64,000 nt of DNA from Muricea muricata (GCA_963855995.1 OY979725.1:1488001-1552000); one strand, 5' to 3'; positions 40,401 to 50,214 are shown, counted from the first letter of the stretch. Notes: generated by a model from the letters alone, not told the origin. Numbers and translations are program-made.

Positions 40401-43400
40401 GAGCAGATTGCTGTAAATGAACGAGATGTAAATGTGGTGTGCGATGCTAATAATGAAGACTATGGTGGTAGTAATGGAGACAGTCTACACACTGTACATT
40501 AATACGAGGTTGGAAGTTCAAATGGCCCAAGGACAAGCCCGATTCCAAGCACAAATCCAGTTCCGTATCGAAGACTGAAGAGACTCGTTTTCGAGCAGCA
40601 AGGAGGCATTACATAGAGTGAATGACTAGAATGACAACGACAAAGAACATGACTTACGTTCTGCACAAGTGGATCCTGCGTACCCGTGTGCACAAGCACA
40701 TACGCCATCTTTGCAAACACCTCCGTTTTCACACTTGGGAATGCAATCCTCTGAAATCAACAGCAAATTGCTCAATTATTTCACGTGGAATTCAAAGTCT
40801 AACAAGGTTACATAAATTGAGCCTTACTCGTGGAACAGTATGGTCCAGTAAAGCCGATAGCGCAAACACATTTTCCGTCCACACATTGCCCGCCATTAGC
40901 GCACGCCATTGCACAATCTACAACGTTGAAAATTTGTTTTAAATTCGTAATAATTGCTGGTAATACTTCAAGAACAGAAGGAATGCTCGTTAAAGGCACA
41001 GATAATGATTTTGTGTGTTGAATTAAAGAATTCATGAAACTAATTTTGACACAGATTTTGTTTGTCGCATTGCAAGTATCAGTTATAAGTATAATTTCTT
41101 TGATAGAATTTTTGCAACTCTCTTCTTTGTCGAGATACTTCATTTTATTGGATATGCAAATGACACAATCCGTAACATCTTGCTGTATAATGCGCAAGTA
41201 TCTACGAGACGTCTACGACTGTTATAAAAATTTAACCAAAGAAGTTATACTGCAACTTTAACTTATTGTCCCAAATCAATCAACGAAATCTAAGACCAAA
41301 ACACTTTAACACGAGCAATCGGTACGACTGTAGGCCGGTGTGGGTCGAGGCAGCCATTCAGGGATTGTAAGTTTAGGGTTATTATGTTGTATCAAAATGG
41401 TACAAGGCCCAAATAACTTACCATTCGTGCCGCCGGACTCCCTTTTTCTGCTCTCTTCATGATAAATAACAAAGAAATAGTTGGTTTGCATGGCAAGGAG
41501 GACGTTTTAACAGATACCGTAAAATACCTATTATAACCCCTGGGCTTTATTTCATATATACATTCATAAGCGTCTTCTTAATGGCCTTACACAGAAAAAG
41601 AATGGGGGAGGAAAGCTACACGAAAACTACGTCTGTCACGAAGTCTTATAGACAAAGACTTACAAGGGGGGGGGGGTGTTATTCGGAGGGGGACTTATAT
41701 TTGGAATGATGTGAACATTAGTAACGTGATCGCCTTATAGAGGGGGAAGGGGCTTATATTTGGGGAGGGGTGGCGACTCATATTCAGCGAAGGGGGGATT
41801 CAGGAAGCGGGGTCAATGAGAGATTTACGGTATGGTGTATATTTCGTGATAGGAATCTTAATACCTTGGTTACCAGGAACAGCAGCATCATTTACGATAC
41901 ACTTTTCTTCACATTTATCCTTTGTTTCAAACTTATTTTCTACTCCCATGCAACCCATGAATTTCATCATCCAACACACTGATTCGCCGGCGAAGGTTCT
42001 GTGATAAAATACATTGCTAGTGCTTGCACATTCTGCTGGTTGCACATTAAAAAAACCACATTTCTCTAGAAAAAAATATAACATCCAGGTTTTGTGATCA
42101 TTCGGAACAATAACAGCGACAGTGGCACGAAGATTTGCATGGCAACTAATTCTACAAATTAAATCTGTTCTTATAACAATAAAATGTTGGTAAAATCAGG
42201 CTTGTTGCAACTTGCCATTTGCAGACTTGTTGCAATTTGTTGAAACAACTTGTCTAAAACAACAATAACAAGTGGGTAACAAGTTTTCACAACCACCTTA
42301 CAAAAAGTTTGTTGGAAGCTTGCAACAGACTTGCCGTCGATAAGCTGTCAGAAGACAGCATTCTGTTTCAATACATATCAGTTGCAAGATGTCAAAAGAC
42401 TTGTTGCACCTAGCCTGTCTTTCCTTTTGGCTCTGTACAGGGAGGCAGATACAGATAAGAGAAGGTTCTTAAAGATTTTTACCTGGCTGCTCTTTACATT
42501 TATGTTTACACACTTGTTCCGTCGAATTGCCATAGTCCATGGCTAATTCTACATCGGAGAATGTCTTATTTGCCACACAATCACTTCGAAACGTTTGCAG
42601 AAACACCGCACATTCGCCGTCGGCCGTAGCAAGTTCATCCTCCAGGGATGCTCGACAGAAACCTTCGAATCCTTTGGTGGAACAAGCTGGAACAGAGAAT
42701 AGAAAAACATTTTAGGTTGCTACTGCTAGCCATTTAGCAACTGAGGTAATCCAATTATGTCTCGCTCACAATTCACAGATGCTATCCCAGCCCCAATACT
42801 AAACCTTAAGGTAACTCATACCTTCTACACCCTTCAGATAGCGAACCATAGGGCTGCGACCAGGCTTTTTAGGGGAAAAAGAGTCCCCCCCTATGAACAC
42901 CAACACACTAAACTAATAATTATGATAGCCAAGAAGTCTAAATTTGGCATTCCCACATCGGCATATCTGTGTCAATGACGACTTAAAAAGGCTTGAATAT
43001 CTATGCAGGTACCCACGACATTTCCACGCGGTACTTACGTCGTCTTTAGCATAGCATCGTTCTTCTTGAACCTTTCTATCAACAAAGGGGGGAGGGGAAC
43101 CCCTGGCTACGTCTCTGATACAGGATGTTGGCCATATAGATAAATTTGCAAAGTAATAAATCAAATAGAGTAGGGGGGTTTGTTGGTTGGCTGATCTAAA
43201 GAAATTAAGGAGGCACTACGCCTACGCTAAGATTTAAAACAATTTGACAGTTTTGAAATTACATTATATCACAAATTATGGACACGCATAAACATGAGCT
43301 GATCCACATTCACAATGTCCAAATTTGAAATCCATGGTAACACGCAATCAAAGTGTGCCGTGGAAAAAGAGGCGTCAGGCAGAGGGGAGGTCACGTCCCA

Positions 43401-44844
43401 GATTCTAGCCATTCCAAAATAACGAACCAGCAATTGTAGGTTTTATTATAACAATGAAAGCAGGATAGAAGTGGCAGTTAAATAGATTACATAACAGTTA
43501 GTGGAGCCTATAACCACGATAGAAAGACTAGACTGACAGAAATCTCGTATATTCGTCAGAAAAGTTGCAACTGCGAGTAATATTACTAAATGAATCAATT
43601 TGAGAAAACAGCAAAGTCATTCGAACACATTCTCGAAGGCATGAATAATCATACAGAAAATTCTAATGAGAATCGATTAAATTTATAATCAGAAATCAGA
43701 TAAAAATTGGCGCTGTTTTTTTTCAAATTTAATTCCGATTTTCTATCGACGAGTGGATTTGTTACGCAAGCATTAAACAACATTTGTGAACGTTCAACCT
43801 TTGGTTTCCAAAGAAGCTAGTTGGGAATAGGAAGTGGAAAGACAATTTGATTGAGACGGGGGGGGGGGGCGAAAATAGTTTTTGTCGCAACACTTTAAAA
43901 TGTCCCGAATTTTGCTCATGTTTCACTTGTTTCAAATGTTTCAAGGGCCATGATGGGATACCCCCGAGGAAACATAAAAATTCCAGCCCTTGCGTTCTGA
44001 TACACGTATTTACTCCAAGCAAAACTTCGGAGTATGATAAAGGCATATTTATACTTTGTTCTATGAATTTACCCGATTGTTAAAACAGAGAAGGGCGCTC
44101 CCCCTCCCGTTGCCACGCGTACTACCCCTATCCACACGTGTTTTCCTCAGTTCTAGAGGAGCGGAGACTTACACGATCGCTTTTGTATGACTTTTGATCT
44201 TCTTTCCTTCAACCCAGCGAGATTATCGATGTTGAAGTCTGGGGACCGAAACCTGCAAAAAATATCAGCCACGTCAATATTTAAATGATCCCAAGTAAGA
44301 ATTTGTAATTTTCAGTGTTACCATACCTTAAAGCAAATTTTTAAATCATTATCAAAATTTTTTGAATGGTTTCTATCAGCAGCTACTTTTGTAATGTTAC
44401 ATTTTATGTTAAAATACCCTAATATCCGATTGTATATCTCAAAACTATTTTTGGAGACTTCAGACTTAAAGCTACGACACTAATTTCGAAATTACATCCT
44501 TACTTAAAATGCTCCCATCGCTTAACTTTTGGCTTGTCCGTAGAATTAAATTGCAATTTAACGAATTTTTGCGACGACAACGAGCACAAATTGAAAAAGA
44601 AAGCAAAACTGATCTAGCATTGCTGAACTTCAAAAAACCTGCCACTTCGACGTTTCTGGCTAAACATTCTTTCTTTAACCTCCGCTAGCTCCATCTACAA
44701 GTTTATACAGTTTTTTTCCGGCATTAAAAGAAAGAATTTTTTGTTGTTTCACCTTCTAGCTTCAGCCAAATGACGAGCTTTCCACAAATCCAAGGGCACG
44801 ATCAGGAAAATCAGCCATACTAGGCCGAATTTCTGGTAGACCAT
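10132..44844 (-). CDS. Giant secreted gel-forming mucin-like protein with EGF, Kunitz, VWD, mucin and CTCK modules
   Basis: Reconstructed coding exons, 5' to 3': 44844-44753, 44252-44173, 42686-42483, 42065-41865, 41454-41422 (weak), 40917-40828, 40750-40658, 40410-40315, 40155-40060, 39959-39858, 39505-39290, 38847-38665, 38568-38524, 38091-37784, 37277-36911, 36568-36365, 35925-35688, 35345-35299, 35100-34297, 33919-33799, 33080-32934, 32635-32589, 32516-32312, 31639-30963, 30796-30590, 29314-12488, 11969-11920, 11748-11620, 11510-11465, 10427-10132. The sum is 22,251 nt, about 7,416 residues plus stop, in frame throughout. The order VWD x3 - mucin exon - VWC-like - CTCK matches vertebrate MUC2/5/6 and VWF relatives, which form disulfide-linked secreted polymers. 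EGF and Kunitz modules ahead of it are extra. No D4 or CysD domain was seen. SCO-spondin-like proteins share some modules, but I saw no TSP1 repeats. Confidence 0.9.
10735..10890. repeat. Dispersed element with ACATGTTTAGAAAGTTTGAA core, copy 1
   Basis: It shares ACATGTTTAGAAAGTTTGAA and a right edge CCACCTTTCGTACAA with sequences at about 51455-51700 and 58440-58705. It lies in the intron before the CTCK exon. Confidence 0.55.
11465..11969 (-). CDS. Mucin-like gene, VWC-like exons
   Basis: Three small exons: 11969-11920 ([17 protein letters not shown], phase 1-0), 11748-11620 (phase 0-0, [18 protein letters not shown] ... EKCEPCAE) and 11510-11465 (phase 0-1, [15 protein letters not shown]). 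Together they read as one von Willebrand C-type domain, closing with the typical CCPAC. This domain precedes the cystine knot in vertebrate mucins and VWF. Confidence 0.85.
12488..29314 (-). CDS. Mucin-like gene, 16.8-kb Pro/Thr/Ser-rich exon
   Basis: A single phase 1-1 exon of 16,827 nt (about 5,609 codons) with no internal stop. It starts with a cysteine-rich TIL-like piece ([14 protein letters not shown] ... [15 protein letters not shown]) that completes the third VWD-C8-TIL assembly, then [15 protein letters not shown] leads into the mucin region. The array that follows is free of cysteine and made mostly of Ser, Pro, Thr, Ala and Val, ideal for dense O-glycosylation. The last ~140 residues (12488-12900) are non-repetitive Ser/Thr/Pro sequence ending at SSSPS|GTAAG. 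Boundaries are supported by an AG at 29315-29316, a GT at 12487-12486 and matching phases on both sides. Confidence 0.95.
12900..28960 (-). repeat. Higher-order coding tandem array: ~51 x 237 bp and 13 x 315 bp
   Basis: The short unit is 237 bp / 79 residues (landmarks [44 protein letters not shown]). The long unit is 315 bp / 105 residues (landmarks [47 protein letters not shown]). Long units recur at 27809, 26546, 25283, 24020, 22757, 21494, 20231, 19439, 18413, 17150, 15647, 14384 and 13358 (reference point in each). Spacings from the protein N-terminal side: six of 1263 bp (4 short units each), then 792 (2, plus one extra codon), 1026 (3), 1263, 1503 (5, plus one extra codon), 1263 and 1026. 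Units at the two edges are the most divergent (for example SVSSSPEL near 28850, KGASSSPEV near 13150). Confidence 0.95.
29776..30272. repeat. ~0.5-kb inverted-repeat element with an internal direct repeat
   Basis: The left end reads ATGCAAAGACTGCGAGCAGT and the right end is its inverse (ACTGCTCGCAGTCT...CATGCAT). Between them a segment of about 142 bp is present twice in tandem (about 29838-29978 and 29980-30121), sharing GCAAAATTTCCAGCCGTCAA. It sits in the intron directly before the giant mucin exon. It is probably a non-autonomous DNA transposon. Confidence 0.7.
30590..33080 (-). CDS. Mucin-like gene, end of TIL2, linker, TIL-like and VWD3-C8
   Basis: Exon 33080-32934 completes a TIL ([19 protein letters not shown]). 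Exon 32635-32589 is a small linker ([15 protein letters not shown]) of the same design as 35345-35299. Exon 32516-32312 holds a TIL-like segment with [19 protein letters not shown]. Exon 31639-30963 is VWD3 ([18 protein letters not shown] ... [16 protein letters not shown]; Arg replaces the first Cys of CGLC). Exon 30796-30590 completes C8 ([18 protein letters not shown]). This third assembly takes the place of D'D3 of vertebrate mucins, immediately before the mucin exon. Confidence 0.9.
33150..33775. repeat. ~18-bp intronic minisatellite
   Basis: Degenerate tandem units read AGAGAGATGTCTGTATT and variants with TTTGTATTAA, best ordered from about 33500 to 33740. It lies in the intron between the TIL2 exons (33799 and 33080). 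Confidence 0.85.
33799..35345 (-). CDS. Mucin-like gene, VWD2-C8 and start of TIL2
   Basis: A short linker exon 35345-35299 ([15 protein letters not shown]) is followed by the large exon 35100-34297, a whole VWD plus C8 in one piece: [17 protein letters not shown], then [16 protein letters not shown], then [15 protein letters not shown] and [12 protein letters not shown]. This is the only VWD here with the complete CGLC motif that VWF uses for multimer assembly. Exon 33919-33799 begins the next TIL ([17 protein letters not shown]). Confidence 0.92.
34147..34224 (+). repeat. tRNA-derived SINE-like fragment
   Basis: It has a tRNA-like layout: an A-box-like AGCTAGCAGG, a B-box GTTCGATTCCC, and a 3' end GTGGTCAGGC that can pair with an upstream CTGAC. 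The anticodon arm is poor, so a functional tRNA is unlikely. It lies in the intron after the VWD2 exon. Confidence 0.45.
35688..38091 (-). CDS. Mucin-like gene, VWD1-C8-TIL1
   Basis: Exons 38091-37784 and 37277-36911 form a von Willebrand D domain: [19 protein letters not shown] start, then [13 protein letters not shown] and [16 protein letters not shown]. The latter has Phe where canonical CGLC has the first Cys, so this assembly lacks an intact CxxC. Residual 37277-36911 and 36568-36365 supply the C8 domain ([19 protein letters not shown]). Exon 35925-35688 is a trypsin-inhibitor-like (TIL) Cys-rich domain with [15 protein letters not shown]. Note the phase-0 intron inside the VWD; all other borders are phase 1 or 2. 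Confidence 0.92.
36610..36885. repeat. Dispersed intronic repeat built of AACTTGT/ACAAGTT words
   Basis: The sequence is dense in short near-palindromic words such as CAACTTGT, ACAAGTTTG and TTGTTACAA, with longer shared phrases (GATAGGACTATCAGA, GGCAAGACTGATACGGTC). Other copies, in either orientation and of varying completeness, are at about 31975-32265, 35985-36285, 37385-37560, 39000-39255, 42180-42395 and 56085-56480. All lie in introns. The pair 31975-32265 and 36610-36885 share the longest stretches. Confidence 0.75.
37637..37720. repeat. 21-bp tandem repeat, four units
   Basis: Units read CATGTTGCATAAAGAGCCTC and CATGTTGCATAAAGAACCTT in alternation, so the true period is 42 bp in two copies. 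It lies in the phase-0 intron within VWD1. Confidence 0.85.
38201..38436. repeat. Miniature inverted-repeat element, GGCCGGTTGTATC family, copy 1
   Basis: A 236-bp element whose ends are near-perfect inverted copies: GGGGCCGGTTATATCAAAGG at the left and CTGATACAACCGGCCCC at the right, followed inward by a GTTTAAGC/GCTTAAAC motif. It lies in a mucin intron. A second, expanded copy is at 57533-58120. Confidence 0.8.
38665..38847 (-). CDS. Mucin-like gene, Kunitz exon C lacking the reactive-loop cysteine
   Basis: Clear Kunitz core: [20 protein letters not shown] followed by [13 protein letters not shown], with C-x7-C-x12-C-x3-C. The second Kunitz cysteine (Cys14 of BPTI), next to the protease-binding residue, is absent, while its normal partner (the C of YRGC) remains. 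The domain therefore has five cysteines and should not work as a standard inhibitor. Phase 1-1. A 45-nt linker exon (38568-38524) follows. Confidence 0.88.
39290..39505 (-). CDS. Mucin-like gene, degenerate Kunitz-like exon B
   Basis: It encodes 72 residues with a helical middle ([19 protein letters not shown]) and a C-terminal pattern [13 protein letters not shown]...EECNQVC. The last four cysteines have the order of a Kunitz domain but shortened loops (x10, x9, x3). The assignment to Kunitz is tentative. Phase 1-1. Confidence 0.6.
39858..40917 (-). CDS. Mucin-like gene, five EGF-like exons
   Basis: Five single-domain exons, each phase 1-1: 40917-40828, 40750-40658, 40410-40315, 40155-40060, 39959-39858. 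Each encodes one EGF repeat of about 30-34 residues with six cysteines, for example [20 protein letters not shown] and [19 protein letters not shown]. The fifth, [13 protein letters not shown], is most divergent. None shows the Asp/Asn-x-Asp signature of calcium-binding EGF. Such short EGFs resemble those of tenascin and multimerin-like matrix proteins. Confidence 0.92.
41422..41454 (-). CDS. Possible 33-nt microexon of the mucin-like gene
   Basis: A GTAAG donor and a pyrimidine-containing acceptor bracket 33 nt that keep phase 1-1 and would add [11 protein letters not shown], including a furin-like RKR. It is optional for the reading frame. It may be alternatively spliced or not an exon at all. 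Confidence 0.3.
41515..41833. repeat. G-rich miniature element with TACCGTAAA ends
   Basis: ATACCGTAAAAT at the left is mirrored by ATTTACGGTAT at the right. The middle has GGGGGGACTTATA-type phrases like the G-rich element at 8034. It lies in the intron just below the Kunitz exon A. Confidence 0.5.
41865..42065 (-). CDS. Mucin-like gene, Kunitz/BPTI-type exon A
   Basis: It holds six cysteines with Kunitz spacing at the C-terminal half: C-x7-C-x12-C-x3-C in [10 protein letters not shown] ... KDKCEEKC, preceded by the FYHRTFAG segment that corresponds to the RYFYN core. The usual YGGC is FMGC. The expected small/basic P1 region reads QPAECAST, so inhibition of trypsin-like proteases is doubtful. 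Phase-1 introns flank it. The donor could be CAAG|GTATT (used here) or 12 bases upstream at CCTG|GTAAC; both keep frame. Confidence 0.75.
42483..42686 (-). CDS. Mucin-like gene, N-terminal Cys-rich exon
   Basis: It encodes 68 residues starting [20 protein letters not shown], with further cysteines at [22 protein letters not shown]. Spacing does not match a domain I know; the start [10 protein letters not shown] could be a lineage-specific small disulfide fold. It is flanked by phase-1 introns, so it can be shuffled as a unit. Confidence 0.75.
44753..44844 (-). CDS. Mucin-like gene, first coding exon: signal peptide
   Basis: The exon begins [20 protein letters not shown], a short basic start followed by a hydrophobic core, as expected for secretion. 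It ends in phase 2 at AG|GTGAAAC. The next exon (44252-44173) restores frame as [12 protein letters not shown] and ends with the dibasic stretches KERRSK and QKR, possible pro-peptide cleavage sites. No upstream in-frame methionine is needed. 5' UTR and promoter lie above 44844. Confidence 0.85.
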
Positions 44845-47398
44845 GTCTTTCTGAGGAATATCTCCAATATATACAAGTATTTACAGTCCGAATAATTACA
44901 ACTCTTATAAAATATATTGAAAATTTTTGGTCTTCGACGCTCCGACAAGCAAGCGCGGAGCTGTAAAGAGTAGTACTGATTCTGGCGTGTTGGCACTTGC
45001 AGTTTTAAGCAGGTTTAATTAGCAGAAATTTTTCGACACGCCTTTCAGTTTCTAAGAGACTGGATGATTACGCACGTCAAATGGCCAAATGCAATTAGCA
45101 AGTAGTAACTATGGAATGGTGATTTTGTCTAAGAACTATTCGCGTGTGCGGGGGTAAGTAGTTTCCATGATTAAACCGAACTACTTCGAGAAGGGCGATT
45201 TATGAAAAATTTGAAATCCAATTTCAAAGCTGTATCTATTTTGATTTTCTTAAAAGTAGAAGATTCAACAGCGTATCTCACAGAAATTTTAAACCCATCA
45301 AAATGCTTGTATATCGGCGATCTCCGTTCGACTCCTGTATTACTTTCTTTTCACCTTTCCAGTCAGTTCAACTTTTTCAACTTGTGTATGATTTTCACTT
45401 TGCGGCAAGACAAAGTTACCCTTTAGAAATTATATAAGATCGACAGAAGGGCTACAAAAACATACTTGATTTAACCCCCAACAGATTTAGGGTAGTTTGT
45501 CGTCCACTTGCTCAGCTAAGCTGGGGGTTAGGTTGGGTGCTTACCATCTCCCCCCTCTCCCCTTCTATCATTTTATCCCTGTAGTGCTCAACCAAACCTA
45601 TAACGTCTATTTTTGCAGGGCAAAATAATCTGGCGAGCAAAGTAGTACGGCTAGCCTCCTTCAAACGGAAATTGATACGGGTTTAAAAGAATTCAGCATG
45701 TAATTGCAACAACGATTGTACAAATGTTTCTAATTTTAGTATTTTTATAATTAATGCTCAATTTCGCATGTTAGGAACGAGAAAGATCATCAACATGACA
45801 ACGTGGCTAACAGCTTTATAGGGGTCAAAATCACATGGAGTTTGTACTGCCAGGTTCACACGCGTTTCCACAGTGCTGTTCACGTGCACAACTTGACAGA
45901 CGATGATAGAGCGTTATCCTCTCGCAGAACAATTTGTTTGATTGTATTTCTAAATGCATTCATATAGTTTGCATAGTATAAAACATCTATTCCTGAGTAT
46001 GACAGACCGGAGGCATGCCTATAGACGATTAAAGCTTAAGGAACGGACTGAAAACACAGGCTAAATCGCTGATGTTAATGCAATACGCTTTGGCCAAAAC
46101 CCTGTCTGTAACTTCACAATATGTATTTACATATGTGAAACAAGGACGGCAATGTTACCAAACTTACGACTTTAAAACACCATTTGGGCATGAGAAACTA
46201 AATACGGCGTGTGTTGCTTCTTTAGTAATCTATTCTCGCCATTGCATGTTGGTAATAAAAAATTTAAACCAAAATTCATAATATTCACTGGTGATTTTCA
46301 GCCTGGTTTGCCTGTGACTTTGAAAATACTGAATATTGCACATAGACATTGCTGTCCTTGTTTTAAAAATGCAATACAAAGTTCTGGAATATATTTTATA
46401 AGTGAAGGTACAGGTTCCAACCTGAACCGTGTCAGGCCGTATCACAGATGCCATTAATACTTTGGCCAGTTTCTAAGCTTATACCATCGATTGTCTAAAG
46501 ATAAACCAAAAACATTCGATAAAGCTGCTTGTATATAGATTATTAGACAGCTTTGATCAAAATTATTAAAACTACGTTTGAAGATATCCATTTAATCACA
46601 TACAAATACAATTTCCTCTAGACTTACAATGCTAAAAAACAACAATACACCAGACATTGTGCCAACATATACTTCTTGCTCTGCCCTTGCATTTTGTATT
46701 CAAAAGCAGTAGCATTAACTAGGATAATAATTCCTTAATGAATCAATTATGCACGATATAATACAACGTGTGCAGCCATTCAAATTCCATCTCCTAAAAT
46801 TATGTATGATCTGCCAAGCTACAAAAAAGATTTTTACAAACAATTACCAAAAGGGAAAACAAATCTAACAAATTAACTAGCACTATTAAAACTGTCATCT
46901 GTGCAAGTATTGTGCAACAAATATGGACAGTAATGTTTGGCAAAACTCATATACTCAAGCTTTATCTGAATCAATAGAACTCTGAGATAGAATTCCAAAA
47001 GACTTGGAAATAACAGACAATACAAATTTCATTTTGGTCTAAATATAAGTCAAAGAGTTCACTAATGACTTAATCTAGCTTGGCACCACCAAATCTTCTC
47101 AATCTTTTGCCAGATAAGATTTTGCACGACTTCCATTAGCAAGACTTCCAGTTAAATCTGATGGCAAAAGTTGGGAAACATCTAATTCAAATTCTTACTT
47201 GTCAACTCTCATTTTTACTTGACTGGGTCTTAAACTTGTCTACAACAACAAATTATATACTGAATTTAATAAGGCTGAAGTTTTAAGCCCATAATATCAA
47301 TATTCAAAACTATATTACTAAGCCATAAGTCTGCTTTCAATTTATCACATATATTCCATAATGAATGACCTAGTAAAAAGCATGGAGTATGCTTCTGT
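44845..47398. other. Intergenic: mucin promoter side and MANSC 3' side
   Basis: AT-rich sequence with no open frame longer than about 80 codons that I can tie to a family. The mucin promoter and any 5' UTR should lie just above 44844, and the MANSC 3' UTR just below 47399. No clear TATA box, tRNA or repeat array was recognised. Confidence 0.5.
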
Positions 47399-49323
47399 CT
47401 ATAAATACATTCCATTTATCAGATAATCTGCATCATCAGTAAGGAATGCTTTTGTTCGTCGTCTTCTCGATGTCTTCAAACGGAATATGACCCCCATAAG
47501 AAGTAGTAACGCCAACACAAGCCCAATAGCCAATGGGATCACTGCTTTATTGTCCCGAATATTCAAGTTTCTAACAACGACATTATTGATACGAGATTTC
47601 GTCACAGGAACATCAGTAGCACCTGTGTGGAAAAATGACACACGTGTAAAACAATTCATATAATACTATTTATAATATAGTGAATTATAAAAAACCCCAC
47701 AAAACATACTGTAGAATCTTTCCCTACTTGAAACAAGGATGATGAGATAGCAGAATTTCAGGTGAAGCTCTTTTGTCAGGTAGTTATTAATGGAGCTTGT
47801 TCTTACACAAAAATCCTCAAACTTACCTTCACTAGTTTTTGAACTGATCCTCTTTTTGGTTGGCATTGATTTAGCTTCTGTTGGCTTTTCAGTTGTTTTC
47901 TTGTGCCTGCTTTGTGGTTCATCAGGAAAATCTGGATTATTATCAACAAACACCCTTCTCGGAAAGTCCTCCTCTGTCGTGGGTTCAGCTCGATCTGTTG
48001 GGAACTCATCTTTCTGGGTGTGATCATAGGTCCCATACTTGGCACCATCATTTGTCTTGGGAGCATCTTTATGCCAGTTATTATCACCATCAGTACCACT
48101 GGTCTTATAATTAGAGGAATGGTGTGTTGTTGACACTTTGTCAATATCTTGATCATCCAGCAACTTTTTTTTGTCAGAATCCCAAGAATTCCATTTGTGG
48201 TACATTGGTTTAGTTGTGGTAGTTGCCTCAAACCAACTGACATGTCCCCAGTTTTGTACTGTATTGACATCGCGTGGACTTTCTGTTGTGGTAGGAATGG
48301 GTGGTTCTGTAGTTGTTAGCTTCAATTTATGGTAATCTAAAAGCAAATGAAAACATTAATAATAATAGGTTTGTTTTAGGTTATGTCACAGCTGTCATGT
48401 TACTATTGCAGAGCAAAAATTAATTATTCTCCTTGTTGCTTTAACTCCCAGCAAAAGCACCTTATATAACCTTGTTGTAAAGTTGCTCAGTTAACACCTC
48501 ATGAATCAAGCTGGTGTATCTTCCAGCAACCCAGAGGAATTTAGATTGTTGCGCCTCACTAATCATGTGGAATGAAAACGAGCAAGCAATGAGTAATGCA
48601 ATAACATGCCAACCCTCTTCCCCCAAAAATCTTACAAAATTTTATCGTTTACGTTGCTTTTAGAGTGTAAAATGTTGCATTTTATCATTTAGAATGATTA
48701 ATGATAATAATCGACAATAATTTGATACAATACAGGACGTAGAATCACAATATTCGACAATAATAATTTGATACAATATGATAATTCGCACGCAGTATGC
48801 TTAAAATCGTTCTATAATAAACCCGAACAATTTTTATTTTTAATGTACAACTTTCACATGTTATAAATCGAAATATACCAAATGATGTATACGAACACAA
48901 TATACCTTTGTATTGTTTCGTTGTCCCATAATTTTTAGACGAATATTGACGCTTTTTATCTCCGTATTCGAGAGCAGCATAATTGTGATACGATTCGTGC
49001 GTATAAAAACTGCAGACCGAAGGAGAATGGCAGTTGAACATGAAACAACTAACTTTCTCTTCACTGTATTTTATCATCACCAAATTACATCCCCGTGAAT
49101 TGATTTTACAGCACGCTTCGTGGCAACCACGGGAGGAGGTTGTGACTTTCTTGCCAAGGAATTGAGCGCCATTGCTGATAGATTCTTGTGTTTTGATGAT
49201 CGTTGACTTTCTGATCTGAAACCTCGGACATGTATCGAGATACGAATGAGAATTTTCGCCCTTGGCATTCGCCAAACCGGCAGAAAACGCCAGGCATATC
49301 AAACACAGTTTCTCCACAAACAT
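47399..49323 (-). CDS. MANSC-domain single-pass membrane protein
   Basis: Three coding exons, 49323-48906, 48336-47827 and 47622-47399, phase 1 at both junctions, 383 residues. MFVEKLCLICLAFSAGLANA is a signal peptide. Residues ~30-115 form a MANSC/MANEC module: the cysteine run GCHEACCKINSRGCN, then KVSCFMFNCHSPSVCSFY. A long Thr/Ser/Asp-rich stem follows (TTTEPPIPTTTESP, EPTTEEDFPRR). The membrane segment is AVIPLAIGLVLALLLLMGVIF, with an RLKTSRRRR stop-transfer and a short tail with Tyr motifs (DYLI, GMYL). MANSC domains occur in HAI-1, LRP11, KIAA0319 and MANSC1; the simple layout here is closest to MANSC1. Function is unknown. It is head-to-head with the dehydrogenase gene. Confidence 0.85.
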
Positions 49324-50214
49324 TTTGATCGATGTTTGATAAAATTAGAGCATTCGCAAGGTGTATTTGAAGACCATTTAATACATTACAATTTTCCCAA
49401 GGCCCAAACAAGAAACACGTATATTTTTTCCTTTGAAAATGATTTACATAACAATATAGAATTTATGAGATGGCAAAACAAATGCAATATCCGTACTTTT
49501 CCGTCAAGTTACGATCCTAGAACGACACAAACCAATATATACCGAATTCAACTTTTTCGAAGATGGAATCTAAATTGTCGACCTTTCCGAATATTTCTCG
49601 ATTTTAATACGATACATTACGAAAGCAACGTTTGGCAGATGGTAATTTATTGTGGCAGAGGTCCAAAAACGAACGGTTTTTCTAAACAAAATTCGGTAAA
49701 GGTTCTGCAGGGTGTTTTTGAATTAAATGCATTTAGATAGATCGATCTAGAGGTAAGGTTTATGTATGTCAGAAATTATTAAATAAAGTTCACATATTTG
49801 CAAGGCAACTCTCTGAACTATCAGAGAAAATAGATTTTATTTCTTATTAGACTTATAGGAAATACATATTGATTTACTAACAAGGAAGATTAGAGAGATG
49901 GCGTCCTTGTATTTTTACTTAGAGTCAATTTCACTGCTTGTCTCCTGGCAAAAAGGTGGTAACTCATGGGGTTCTATTCTGGAGGAATGGGGGGGGGGGA
50001 ATATACACAGAGGTCAATTTTCCACTGTGCTGTTCTGCACCCCACCCCACCCTTTTGTCAAGCACCTTGAAATAGGGTTAGGGCTTTATATAAAAAATGA
50101 TTTGACCACATCCCACCCCACCTCCTTGCCAAATGATTTGACCACACCCCACCCTTCCCAAACCTGAATTCAAATCTGAAGGGCTCTAATTAATTTCTTC
50201 TGATTAAGAAAGCA
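49324..50214. promoter_or_regulatory. Shared head-to-head promoter region
   Basis: About 0.9 kb separates two divergent start codons, so it must carry both promoters. It includes a poly-G run near 49989 and a C-rich stretch with a repeated phrase (CCACCCCA, ATGATTTGACCACA twice near 50096-50145). No TATA box was identified with confidence. Confidence 0.45.

Noticed and set aside
10132-44844. Two or three separate genes (an EGF/Kunitz protein, a VWD protein and a mucin)
   Set aside because: Splice phases match across every boundary, only one signal peptide and one cystine knot were found, and no internal polyadenylation or start site was convincing. RNA evidence would still be decisive.
47790-48270. 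Overlapping open frames on both strands within the MANSC stem exon
   Set aside because: They are shadows of the Thr/Ser/Asp-rich coding exon, whose frame is fixed by splice phase at both ends.
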